This document shows, piece after piece, positions 1-12,800 of a stretch of 64,000 bases of DNA. The stretch's first letter is position 1. Each line of letters starts with the position of its first letter. The translations under genes were made by a program, and so were the position numbers. Under the pieces are notes generated by a model. It was not told the origin of the DNA, did no database searches, and was given only the letters and a program-made list of their open reading frames with translations. Source of the DNA: Sipunculus nudus (lineage: Eukaryota > Annelida > Sipuncula > Golfingiida > Sipunculidae); NCBI GenBank assembly GCA_026874595.1, contig CM049307.1, positions 47,157,678 to 47,221,677 on the forward strand, read 5' to 3'.

Positions 1-334
1 TAGTGTGCTGCAAGAAAAGAATTAAATGATAACAAGTGATAAACCTTTCACTTAAGAGTTGGTAACTTGGTCTGCATCTTATGTTCAATGAAGATCAATA
101 GCAATATCATATTTATGAATATCATTTTAAATTTATTATTAACATAATTACACCTTACTGAATAAAACTGTGATACTTTGCATACACAAGATATATTTCA
201 CAATTAATTTATAATTGTGTATAAAATAATAAAATTATATTTATATACTACACAGTATTCAAGAAAACAAACCCTTAAAAAGTATCACAGGAGCAAGCAT
301 ATACTCATAATTTCAAGAGAACCATTAATATAAG

Positions 335-568
335 GTTTATTGATTTTACATGCCCAGTACAACTAGTTATTATAACTAATACAAGACTCTCTCCATGGCT
401 ATCATGATGGTGTTCAGAAGTTTGTAGGGGTGTAGAAAACCAGAGGATACTGGTTTCAAGGACCACGGATGGGCCACTACAACCCACTCTCAGAGGGAAA
501 ACTGAGGTCGAACCCGGGTCCCCAGGGTAGTGTGCCGAGTATTTTACCACTAAACTGTCAAAGCCCCT
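335..568 (-). repeat. tRNA-derived SINE
   Basis: On the minus strand the element begins with a tRNA-like head: a box A resembling TTAGTGGTAAAAT and a box B, GGTTCGACC. A tRNA-unrelated body follows, ending in a short AT-rich tail. The cloverleaf is degenerate, so it is not a functional tRNA. It lies in the intron after e63. Confidence 0.65.
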
Positions 569-699
569 ATCTTATCCATAAATAATTCACTGGCTTTCAA
601 TAAATTTATCCAATTTGTTCTTAACTGACCAATTAACTGTCACAGTGGATGTGGCAACTGTACACAGAGTGAAAAAGGACATACAGCTAATTTACATAC

Positions 700-869
700 C
701 ACCAGTGACCGATCCTTTGCCATTACTAGCTCGTATCCGCTGCCGTACTCTGACTTGAGGAACATGGAGGTACCGCTAGTGACCACCTTGCCTCGATGAA
801 GGATGTAGATTCGGTCACTGAGTACATCAGCCTCGTCCAAGTAGTGAGTGGTCAGCAGGATGGTACGGT
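700..869 (-). CDS. ABCA13-like: e63, NBD1 H-loop and end
   Basis: 170 nt, phase 1 to 0, acceptor TTTCAG, donor GTATGT. It encodes [20 protein letters not shown] with the H-loop histidine, then [20 protein letters not shown], as in ABCA NBD1s. Downstream exons (regulatory region, TMD2, NBD2) are beyond the left edge. Confidence 0.96.
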
Positions 870-3781
870 CTGAAACCAGTTTCCCAGAGTTAAAACACCA
901 ATATCAATCTACTTGAGGGGCAACCACAGTACCAAAATGGTGTTTAAAATCTTGACTTCTGATAAACAGAACAAGTTCTTGCTAATTCCAATTCATTTTT
1001 ATTTACAAGATTCAGCACCGTTTACACCATGTCCTTTATCCCTGCCAAAATGCCTTATCTTTTCATCACCTCAAAATCCCAACCCTTTTTATTGTAATAT
1101 TAGCCCACTCTGCACTTGCCTCTAAACCCCTACCATAACCATTTGAATGACAAATTTACATAAAATTAATATTCTGCATCTGCACTTATCCCTTTTTTTT
1201 ACTGAATTACCCTGTTCCATGTATGTTCATAAGCTCTAGTCTAACCTAAACTTCCAGACTTGTGTATTTATATACCATACTGAATGTCCTCAACCTCTAG
1301 CCAAATATTTATATTCAAATAACTTCTGTTCTGTATCAGCATCAAAGCTACTGTTGTTTATTTTACTTGGCACTATATTCTATATTTTTCTGTATAACTC
1401 TGTACTAATACAGCCTTATCTTTGACACCCTACCCTCCATAATAACCTGAAGTTTACCTTCTCTGTTCTGCATGATCAGATCCCAGATATGTCTCCTGGC
1501 TGAAGGATCAACGCCGCTGGTTGGTTCATCCAGGATGACCACACTGGACCCGCCCAGGAAGGCCAGAGCGATGGACAGTCTGCGGCGCTGACCTCCTGAC
1601 AAGTGCTTGGCCTTGGTATGCAGCGAGTCCTTAAGTCCTGTGATATCTAGCATCCTGCCAAGCAAACATAGTGACATCTAGCTGGCTTCTTATTCGAAGG
1701 TTTAATCTTTTTCAGTGATATTATCTTATTCAGTGTTTTACAAGGGTTCCATTTCTGCGATCTCACTACATGCATTCTACACAAAGTTTATCTATAATTG
1801 TATGAATTATATTATACTGAACATAGAAGAAGTGGAAATATTTTTTCCATGTGGGCAGATTATATAAAATATTTGATATTATTTATAATATCAATCCTTG
1901 ATTTAATGGTAACATGTTATGTTTTACATTACAACATATCTATTATTATTTTTATATCAATCTCGATGCTGTGGGCCTTTTTCATTGCTACATAAGGTGC
2001 CAATGAAGCTTTAGTATAAGTGACCTGTTCAGATGTTGTGTCTTATTCACTAAAATAAACATCACAATAATTTCCCTTTTGCAAATATTGTGAATTTCAT
2101 AGCACAACCACAGTCTATCTTTATCCATATGTTTATCTGTATATACCTCTGCATGTCTTCCTTCCTGGCTCTGCCAGTAAGGCGTCCCTTAAGTCTGGAG
2201 TAAAACACCAGGTGCTCCTGCACAGTCATACTGTTAAAAAAATAATCATTAATTAACTTAATTTGAAAACATTATGAAATACTAATGCATAGAACATATC
2301 TTTTTTACATATAGACTAATACATCAAGACTATATACACTGCATATCACAGGTTTGCCAATAATTTTTCTCCATATTATATGAAACACAGCTAAGTTCAT
2401 TATTAATAATTTGTTCACAATAAAATATGAATTTATTTGAAACATTAAATAGGGTAGTCACTGAAATAATAATATTCATAATTTTTCTTAACAACAATAG
2501 GTCTGGATTTGGGTAGGGGTGTGTTCTGAGTATATGAACTTTCAATGATTAAAAAAAATTCTGAACAGTCATTGTAAAGTTGTATTTTATCTTATTATAA
2601 TCTTTCTCTTCTTTTCCTTTCAGAACAAAACTGAATGAAATAAATGCACTTACAAGTCAAAGAGCACATCATACTGTGGACAGATACCCAGATCTCTCCT
2701 GATTTTCTTAATCTCTGTGTTGATGTTCCTGCCCTCAATGTAGGCGCAGCCATCTGAGGCAGGCAGCAGCCCAGTCAAGATGTTACTGTAAACACAGGGC
2801 ATGCATCATGTATAAAACATCACCGGATCTGATGTATAAAGGTCAAGTTATAAAACAACCAGGCAAAATTATACCATCAGATGTTACTACAAACAGCGCA
2901 AGCATAATGTAAATAAAAGGTCACTAGATCTGGTACAGGGATGTATAATGAAACAATAAGTAGTCAATATCATACCATATACAGAAAAATGCCTGGTTCT
3001 TGTAGATATGCAGATAAACCTCTCAGAATATAATATAGGTTATATATAAGTATTTATAAACATAGGGATTTAAATGCTGTAACATCTACAAGAAATGAGG
3101 GCTTGTTGCAACTGTATACACATGATAAACCATATCTGTAAGTCTGTCATACTAATACTGTGGAACCTGTGTAATAATAAAACCAGTGGGACTGGCCAAA
3201 ACTGGTCTTAATTCACAGGTGGTCTTATGGTTATTTGCAGTATACTGATAATGCTGATAAAACCACTCACATTGTGCTAGTCTTTCCAGCACCATTCTGC
3301 CCCAGGAGAGCAGAGATCTGGCCTTTGTACAGTGTCATGGACAGGCTATCCAGGGCCAGGCGGTTGGTTTCTCTCTTGTATTTCTTGGTAAGATGATGGG
3401 TTGAAATACCAATAGGGAAGTCTGATGGTTCTGCTTGTCCTGGGCCTGTATGGATAAAATATATAGGGTTCACCATCTAGATATTATATTATAAATCAAA
3501 CCCGTTCATAATGAGTTAGGATAGTATCACTCATTGTTAGTATAGCTGTGTGTTCAGCTTGTGAAATGTCCTCAGAAAAGGTATGAATGAATATTGTATT
3601 AAACACATAAACAAATACGCACAAATTAAGCAACAGGTATATACAACAACTGAGCTACATTTTGCTACCAAATCAATTCAGGTAAAACAATTAATAGAAG
3701 GATGGCCCATTATCAAACTATTTTAGAAAATTTCTCCCTAGTGGCATAGTTTTATTCTGATTATATATTATTTTACAGAGT

Positions 3782-3850
<69 letters not shown>

Positions 3851-6800
3851 TCAAATTACAAAATACCTTTCCTTTAATATGATTGAAACAATTTATTTAG
3901 TGATCAACTTTTGTTCAATCAAAAAAAAAAACTTTGCTGCACTTAAAAAAAAAATGCATGTGTTCCTATCACATGTAAAAAGGAAGAATCTCAATTATCT
4001 GTAAAACACCTGTCTAAACTGCATCGTTTCAGGTTTTTTAGTCACAAAAATCATTGAACAAAGAAATACTGTCAAATTCATTTGGCAAGGAAAGAATGAG
4101 AACTAATAGGAAATGAAAATGTTATCTAATTAATAGACATGTTAATTGTGACTACAAGTACTAAACAATGAAACTAGAACACAGCCCAAAACTAATTTTT
4201 GCAAACATATGAAATCAGTAATCTTTGTTGCAATAGTGGTTTTGACATAGAAAATCATGCAACAATAGAAGAAAAATCACACAAAACAAGTTATATCAAC
4301 ACAGAAATAACATTATAGAAGAAAGTGAATGAAGTGTGTAATTACTAAAATTCATCTCTGGAACAGATGCAATCATGAGATTTCCTAAATATGAGTCATA
4401 ACTATAAAAATATAGCAGATGCTTGATCTCATGGAACAAAATTTTACACACCATACAGATCTCACTAAAGAGCATGTGAATATGTTCATAACATCCCAGC
4501 TTTCTTAATTTAGAATTTGACTCATTGATGAAGTTTGTCACTTGGCTCAAACTCTGGTTATATAATAATGTGTGCACTTGGTTCCAGCTAAATCTTTGCA
4601 ATTACTTGGTTATAGCAAAGGTTATACAATAAAGTGTGCATCTGATTCCAGCCAATACTTTGCAAAACAAAGTACACTATGTTATTACTCAGGTTCTGTT
4701 TTCAAACATGCTATAAAATTTGTATTTGGCTTCATTCAAGTCCAAAAACTGAACAGTGTGTCTTGCTTTAGTCAGTTTTTGTTAACTAGATATGTGCAAA
4801 AGACGTCATATCACATGATGTGCTGCTATTTAAGTCAAAGCATCACTTAAATGCCAGTGATATATATAGGCAAAATCACTGTGCCATATGCAAAATAATA
4901 TATGTAAGATAACAGGTAAATTAACTGAAGGACTCAAAATACCCGAGAAAACACTTAAGAACACACAAATGTATGACCTTTGTAAACTTCAGATCCAAAA
5001 CCCCAATAAGACACAAAGAAGTGTAATATATTATCATCATGCATATTCATACATACCTGACCCAGATTCTGTCCAATCAAAATAGAGCAAGGATGAAGAT
5101 GATACTACATAAACAATACACATGTGCTAGCACCTACACAGTACATGTCCTGGCCAGTAAACCATTATAGTTCTTACCTGTGTTCACATTGTATACTATT
5201 AAGTTTCGCTGAACATAATTTGGTAATTACCACATAATTAATGAAGAATGATAAGAAAGTGTTAAACCTTCAAAACAGTCATCATAGATTACTTCAGTAG
5301 AAAAAGCAGATATTTTTAAGATGTGCATTTTATTTTTAGAATTTAGAAGTTTGAAGTTTTTGGAAGGTACACAGGTATATGTTAAGCCAAAAGCAGTTAC
5401 CGTTTTTTTTTACAGCAAAAAAAAAAATTTTTTTTTTGCTGAAATCTTAAATCTAATAGGTCTGTAGCTTCAACCAAGAAAAGGAAACAACTCTATTTCA
5501 GGTTTAGTAAATCAACTGTCAAAGCTGTCTGAATATTAGAAAACCTACCTGTTATTATACACTGAGAAAAAAGATGACAACAGTGATGGTGGAAGGTGCA
5601 AAAGTAAGGACTCACTATGGCAAAGGTGAAAATACTTAGAACAAGAATTGTAAGCATGTATTTAATATGTGCTTCAGTATTTTAGATATTAAAAAGATAA
5701 AACTGCATGGTACTCAAACAATAAATAAAATAGGTACTCTGAACAGAGTAGAGCTGTTCCAAAAAGAATCTGTATAAACTGTAGAATAATAGGTTCATGA
5801 ATCTCAAGTGAATTAGCTCAGGTATATCTTTGCATACTTTGGACCATAATGAAAATTAATCTCAGACAAACTGTTTATGGTCGACTAAGGTATGGGTCAC
5901 AGATTCATCTGCAGATATATTTAGCTAAAACTGAGACCATTTTTGCAAAGGAAAATTTGTATGAATTTTGTGTATGGACTACTACAGAGGAAACTTTAAG
6001 GACTGAATTAAAAAATATGGAAAGTTAAAGGTATTGGTGTTGTTAAATAAGCTGATATCTGTGGGAAAATAAAGATTTTTTTTGTAGAACAGCCCTCAGT
6101 TGTAAACAGATGTCAGATGACCATATGTTCTACTATATCACATATAACTACATCCAGTTATATCACTTATAGCAGAACAGTCACTGAGATTTGTTTCAAC
6201 TGGAATAAATCAACAAAATGACAAAGCAACAGAGAAAAATAAACTAAAGTGCAGTTTCAGGCAAGGTTGGGCAAATACCCAAGTTACCTATATCTTGGTC
6301 CATTTCTTTTGGATTGCTGGTGTCTAACTGTTTGAATACTTGGCCTTGTATACCTGACAAAGCAGCATAACCATCAAATAACTGACCATTGTGCAATGTG
6401 AATTATATATAAACAAGTAGCCAATCACATATCAGCAAACAATGAAGTAGCCAATCACATACCAGCATATATATTCAAGTATCCAATCACATACCAGCAA
6501 ACATTCTCACTTGTTGCTGCATTCTTGGCGCTTGTGAAACTAGAATATGGGTAGTCAACAAGCGACTACGTGTATCTGCCGAAACCAGAGTGGGATGGGT
6601 GAAGTGAGGCATGGATTGAGTGGCAAGGGGAAATAGAGAGAGGTGTGTTGCATATAAGCATGGATGTCGGCAGCCCAAATGTGTTTGTAGGTGGCACCAC
6701 CTGCCACAAAATCCAGAAAGTTATCCAAGTTTAATAAATTGCAAAATTTTAGGCAGATAAGTCAAACCAGTCCTGAGATATAAGCCTGGATACCTGCAGC

Positions 6801-9777
6801 CTCAACGTGAAAGTAGGTAGCGCCACCTGCCACAAAATTGAGAAAGCTATCCAAGATGTATATACCTGCAAAATTTTAGGCAGATAAGTCAAACCCCTGC
6901 AAAAAAATGAGTAATTTTATCCCATGGCAGACAAAAAGACGGACACTGTGCAAAAATGGTTGCAGGTGGCACCACCAGTTTTACGTATGATAAAGAGCTA
7001 TTTGAGATCTATACAGATGCAATATTTCAGGAGGATATGTCAAACCAGTCCTGACATATAAGCCTGGATGTCTGCGTGAAAATAGGTGGCACCACCTGCC
7101 ACAAAATCGAGAAAGCTATCCAAGATGTTTAAACATGCAAAATTTTAGGCAGATAAGTCAAACCACTGCCGAGATATGAGTGATTTTATCCAACGGCAGA
7201 CAAACAGACAGACACTGTGCAAAAATGGTTGCAGGTTGCGCCACCAGTTTTGTGTATGATAAAGAACTATGTGAGATCTATACACATGCAAAATTTCGGG
7301 AGGATATGTCAAACCAGACCTGAGTTATAAGCCTGGATGTCTGCAGCATGAACATGAATGTAGGTGGTGCCATCTTTCATAAAATCAAGAAAGCTATCCA
7401 GGATGGATACACATGCAAAATTTCTGGTGTATAAGTCCATTCACTACAGAGATATGAGTGATTTTAACCCAGGAGAGAAGAACAGATGGACGCTGTGCAA
7501 AATGGTTGCAGGTGGCGCCACCATTTTCTATGTATGATATAAAGCTATCCAAGGGTTACATTTGTGCAAAACTTTTTTCCTGATTGGTCAAACAAGTTCA
7601 AATATGTGTGGGTTATTGTGTAAAAACAGACACACAGATGGATGCACTGGAGAGAGGAAAGGTCAGAAGTCAAGGCAAAATATTTTGGCACCAGTCCACA
7701 TGTGACCCAATAACCATGTAAAGTTTCAGAAAAATCTGTCCTGTGGTCTCAGAGTTCTATTCCGGAAATGAACGCGGGGGCAGGGGAACCTGGTCAAAAA
7801 CATGGTATCCACAAAACTTTGTTTTCGCGGATACAATTTATTCATGATGTCATAAAAGAAAACTACTTTGGTACAATCACCAATTCGTAATATTTTACAC
7901 TGCAACCAGAAATTTAAATAAGCATGGCCTATTGGATATTCATTGAAAAAAAAAATCTATTCCTTACTTAAAATGGGAAAGTCTCAACTATAATATAGAC
8001 AGTGTCACTGGCCTATAGTTGATTTGCATGAATATGAATATTTAATATTTATGTTAATATTAAGCCTAGAATCAAACAAGAAAAGTTTGATCATTTATCT
8101 TTTTTTTTTAATATTACAATCCAATGTGGCAGTAAGGATTAACAATGGAATTACTATTTTTAGCCAAGTATAAAGCCAAGTGAAACTTTAGTTGTGATGA
8201 TGAGTGGCAGAAAAATTGAACTGTGAGAGTTTGTGAGGAACACAGGCAAAATCATTCATAGTTTTTTCTTGAATGTATCCTATTACTATGGCAGAGTTAT
8301 TAGTTTATCACGCAGGGTTAGAAAGGAAGCCATACTTGTGTTGGTTGTAGAAACTTCATGGAATGGTAAGCCAAATATTCTTCACATTTTGCATAGTAAC
8401 ATGTACATATGTCCAAATGAGGAATTTTTTAACAAATCATGATCTAATGTACATTTGATTGTTTAGCTGAAACTGTAATATAGCAGCTATTTGATCAGCC
8501 TAAAGAAATGCTGTTAAACTGAATAAAATGAAAAAAGTGACAAAACTGGTCTTCTTAAACAAATTAAACTGTCTATATTCAATATTGACTTTGGTGTATA
8601 AAAGGCATGAAAGCATTCACATTATAAAACATCCACAAAACTATGTTAATTAGTCTTTATTAAATACAAGCAAGTATTTTTTTATTATCGAGTAGCATAC
8701 ACAACTATACCTGGTCGGAAATTGAAGAAGTAATCAACTACAACTAAATAGTTTAGAAATCCGGGAAGGTTTAAGATAATGAATAATAAAACTAATATGA
8801 CTGTTACACAGAAAAAGTAACCAGTAGACCATAACCACTTTCAAAAGAGAATAAGATGTTTCACGATATATTTGTGGGTTTTTTTCTTTTTTGCCTGAGC
8901 TACATAAATGGGGTCACAGTGACATAATTGTTTTATGATCAATATATCTATAGGATACCCATCCACAACAGTCTCAGACCTTGGTATGCTCCCACATGTA
9001 TTATTCATTAGGTGTTTATTGTGTTATGATATGCATGCCAAGCTTCAGGAAAAAGTGCGAGTTCATCCCCAATTCACATAGTAAAACAATATTCCATTAA
9101 ACTTTTTATTTAGTTCTTCTAAAAAAACTGCAGCTTACATGGGCTTGATTACATACTTATGGAGGTTGAGACCAACTTAAATATTGTGTTATACACTTGA
9201 AATATACATCAATTGTAACCTGGAACAAATAAACCAAGGTTGACCTAAAGCACACACAGGCTTGCCCATATACACAGAAAGTGAGGCTATTAAGATAAAA
9301 TTCAGGGGACAGAAAGTCTACTTACTGTCTTGTTGTTTGAGCTTCTTGGACTGAGCCTCATAGTCTGAGAAGATGTACCTCCTGTTGTCGCCTCCGTGAC
9401 CATCGTTCCTGCCACTGCACCAGTACGTTGGTGTGAACAAGAAGTACCACGGCTGTGCCAAGCCATATTTTCCTAAAAATATTATATTGTATGACATAAA
9501 AATAATACACCATCATGATACACCTTTGTTCAAGAGTATTATTTAAATTAATAGTTACCTCTAAGTATTATGGTCTTTATTATTTAAGATGTTAATTAGG
9601 AAATTTTTTAAATGCTCAAATGTTCAAATACAGTTTAATTTTAAAATCAGGTCATCTACAAAGTTTTAGTTCATCAAAAATGTTATAATAACGGACTCTA
9701 AAAATAGTGCTAAAATGTTATTCATATATAGTTATCATATTGTGCACTGACACGAATAATAATAATAATAATAACAG

Positions 9778-9825
<48 letters not shown>

Positions 9826-12800
9826 TATGAATAAAATAACAACAATGACCTGGGAAGACCTTTGAGATATACCAGCCAAGAAGCTGGTACCACACAGCAT
9901 CGACCGCCATCATGATGAGACACAGCTGGAATGAGTTCCCAGAAACAAGTGTGCTGCCCATGTTGTCCCAATGTATCCCAGTACCCTGTTGCTCCAGCCT
10001 GGAGATCACCAGGGCAGCGTTACTGAAGGCTGCAGTGCTGGATAAACACTGAAAATAAAAATAAAAGAAACTTTACATGTCTTTACATTATTTCTAAGGA
10101 TAAAGATTTTATATCATACATACATCTTTAATGTGTATATATTTTACAGAAGGACAAATGTATTAAAAATGCATTGTATATAAATATATATATGTATTAA
10201 AGGCCAATAAAACTTTCCTCTGTTTCCTTGATGAATCTTATATTTTCCAACATATTACAAGATACGAGTCTTGAAGGAAACATTATTTTACAATATACAC
10301 TGTAATTACCTGAGTTATATTATAATATGATTGGACTGAGTTTGTATTTTCTATATACAGGTGTGTGTACTTACAGAGAGGACCCACTGCCACAGGCTCA
10401 GGTACAGCTCCATGGCCTGTATGACCAGGAATGGCAGGTATGAACACATGTAGACAATGATTCCTGTCAATGATGCCAGGGTGGTCCTTGTGAAGCAGGA
10501 ACCAATCAAATAGCTGCAAGAGAGATAATGGTCCAATCAAAGGGCTCCAAGTAAGACAAAAACACAGCAAGATGATGGACATATACGAATCAAGATGCTG
10601 CAACTTAGTGCAAGCAAGACGGGAACCAATCAAATTACAGCAAGAATGACAAGTGCCAATTAGCAGCTTCAACAAAGAGGTGAACCAATCAAGTGGCTGT
10701 GAGTACCAAATGAAAAAGTCATGATTACATGAATTTTAACATTAGATCTAGCAATCCAGTTCATATTTTCCAATCAATGCTTATGCTACAATGCTTATTT
10801 CCTATGCTGAGTGGTAATCCAAAGTGTTAAAAAGACAATCTGACCAATCTAAGTTGATATATCTTTTTTCTGTAGCAAAAATGCTAGTGTTATATGAAAA
10901 CACATTTTCTATAACTCTTGTCTTTCCAATGATGAACAGAAACAATATCATTTCCCAATTGATTTCTGATGTGGTCTGATTTATTTTATATGATCAGATG
11001 TTTTAATATACTATGCAGCACATAAAGATTCACATAATAGTCCAAACTTTATTTTCTCACTCACCAGTAATTTGTGGTAGCAAAGGAGAACAGAGCTAGG
11101 TAAACCCATAAGAGGATTGGATCACTCTTCGGCATCAGCAAGCCAACTTTCAGGAAAATTACAATGACGGCGGACATTATCATCTGGCCAATCATGGAGT
11201 TCAGGAACCACGCCAGCCAGTTCACACCCTCCACCATCCCCATAATTTTCATGGTCTGCAAAATAGCATTTAATGTGACAATCTGATGAATAAGTTTTTG
11301 TTTTTTTAACTCAGGTAGTAACAAATTTCACAATCATATATTTGCATCAATAATATCAATTACGGCCACAAAAAATTCACCTTTAACATATCTCTGCGCT
11401 ATTTATGTATTAAAAATAGACAGATTCTATACTTTGTTTTTCATAGACGTGCCTAATGAGATTTTTTTTATACGTTTTCAAACTGGCCAATCACTTTGAT
11501 CAGTTGGCTGCAATGAAGGAATGAGGCATGAACTTCTTATCATGGCATAGTATACAGAAAATGAATTGAATCTATATCTGAGAGAAAGGTATATGTAAGA
11601 GTTTGTATTAAAGCATTAAATTTTCAGGTAGACATATATTATAAAATTCTGTTCTAGCACTATTAAGTACATATCAGTCAGTACAAATTTGCAATTGTTT
11701 TATCAAAGCACAAATACGCGATCAATTATCATTCTTTGTATTTCAGCATTACTATAACAGTAAACAATGTACAAATAAATCCTCAGGATCAGTACAACAT
11801 GAAGCCTAGCTGATAACCTGTCCTTTACCTCCTCGATCCTGGTCTCCTTATCGTACACCTTGTTTCTGATGGTGTTGGCCACGACCACCAGCCAGGAGAG
11901 AGTCATCATGATGGGGAAGTAGTACAAGCTCACATAGTGCTGGAAGCTGAAGTATTGAAAGTAATAATCAGGACATGTAAGGCCAAAAAAAATAAGTTTT
12001 GGTATTAGGTACTTTTTTTTCGGAAAATAATTGTGGGCCTTTTTTGTTTTGTTTTTTTTAAAAACTTTTTTGTATGTTTCGATAAAAATGTCATATGACC
12101 AGGGAAAAGCATGATAATAACAGATTTTTTTCGCTAAACAGGTAAAAGCACTATATAACAAAGGAAATTTTATAAGATTTGTATTATTTTTTCTACTTGA
12201 AAGAAATGTGCTCAGGGGCTGGAGCTCAAAATTGGTAAGCTTCTATTGAAAATTTAAATTATAATTTTTGATGCAGGGATTAAAATTGATGCGGACAGTG
12301 CATGAGAACCATTCCTATTACTTTTTTTGCCTTATGTATCTTAACAAAGGTAGGTATGACCATGTTTTATACTAAACAACAGCAGTGCAGACTCATACAT
12401 TGTTGAAATCACATTAAAAGAAACAGAAATTTAGACACTCTATGATTACATAAGTTGGTTTTACCTGAAACTTGAAATTAGATCTATAACTAAGGCAAAA
12501 AAAAGGTATGGTTCTCAGGCACTCTTTTAAAGAAATCAGTGCAGGTGGGCAGGGTAATTTAATACCTTTTGTATGTTCGATAAAAATGTCATATGATCAG
12601 GGAAAAGCAGGATGATGAAATTAGTTTTTTAAACAGGTAAAAGCGCTACCTAACAAAGGAAAACCTATCAAAATTGTATTATTTTATCTTCTTGAAAGAT
12701 GAAAATAAAAAAAAAAAGATTTTGATGCCAGGGGTTCAAAGTGATATGGGCATTGCCTGAGAACAATATCTTTTAGTTTTTTTTCCTAACGCTAGCACTG

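Larger units (their letters stand above)
3446..9325 (-). other. 5.9-kb intron between e58 and e59
   Basis: The largest intron. It holds a TA run (3783-3845), an A/T palindrome (5413-5441), short CCAATCACATA repeats (6414-6500) and a 275-bp-unit array (6688-7600). The rest, 3846-5412, 5442-6413 and 7601-9325, is AT-rich with no coding pattern that I can support. Confidence 0.8.

Noticed and set aside
305-550. Minus-strand 81-residue ORF
   Set aside because: It lies within a tRNA-derived SINE and has no protein-like features.
335-568. Functional tRNA gene
   Set aside because: Boxes A and B are present but the stems do not form a convincing cloverleaf, and a SINE body follows.
3271-3445. ABCA1, ABCA4 or ABCA7 orthologue
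   Set aside because: NBD1 and TMD1 motifs are shared by all of these, but their ECD1 is about 600 residues, far shorter than here.
4296-5085. Several ORFs of 65-101 residues on both strands in the largest intron
   Set aside because: Low-complexity AT-rich composition, no similarity to ABCA modules, no splice context.
9718-10009. ORFs with poly-Ile or poly-Tyr runs
   Set aside because: The runs come from read-through of exon e57 into a TAA microsatellite.
10283-10675. 130-residue ORF upstream of e56
   Set aside because: It reads through e56 in another frame and through the junction-derived repeat array; splice sites and ABCA homology define e56 instead.
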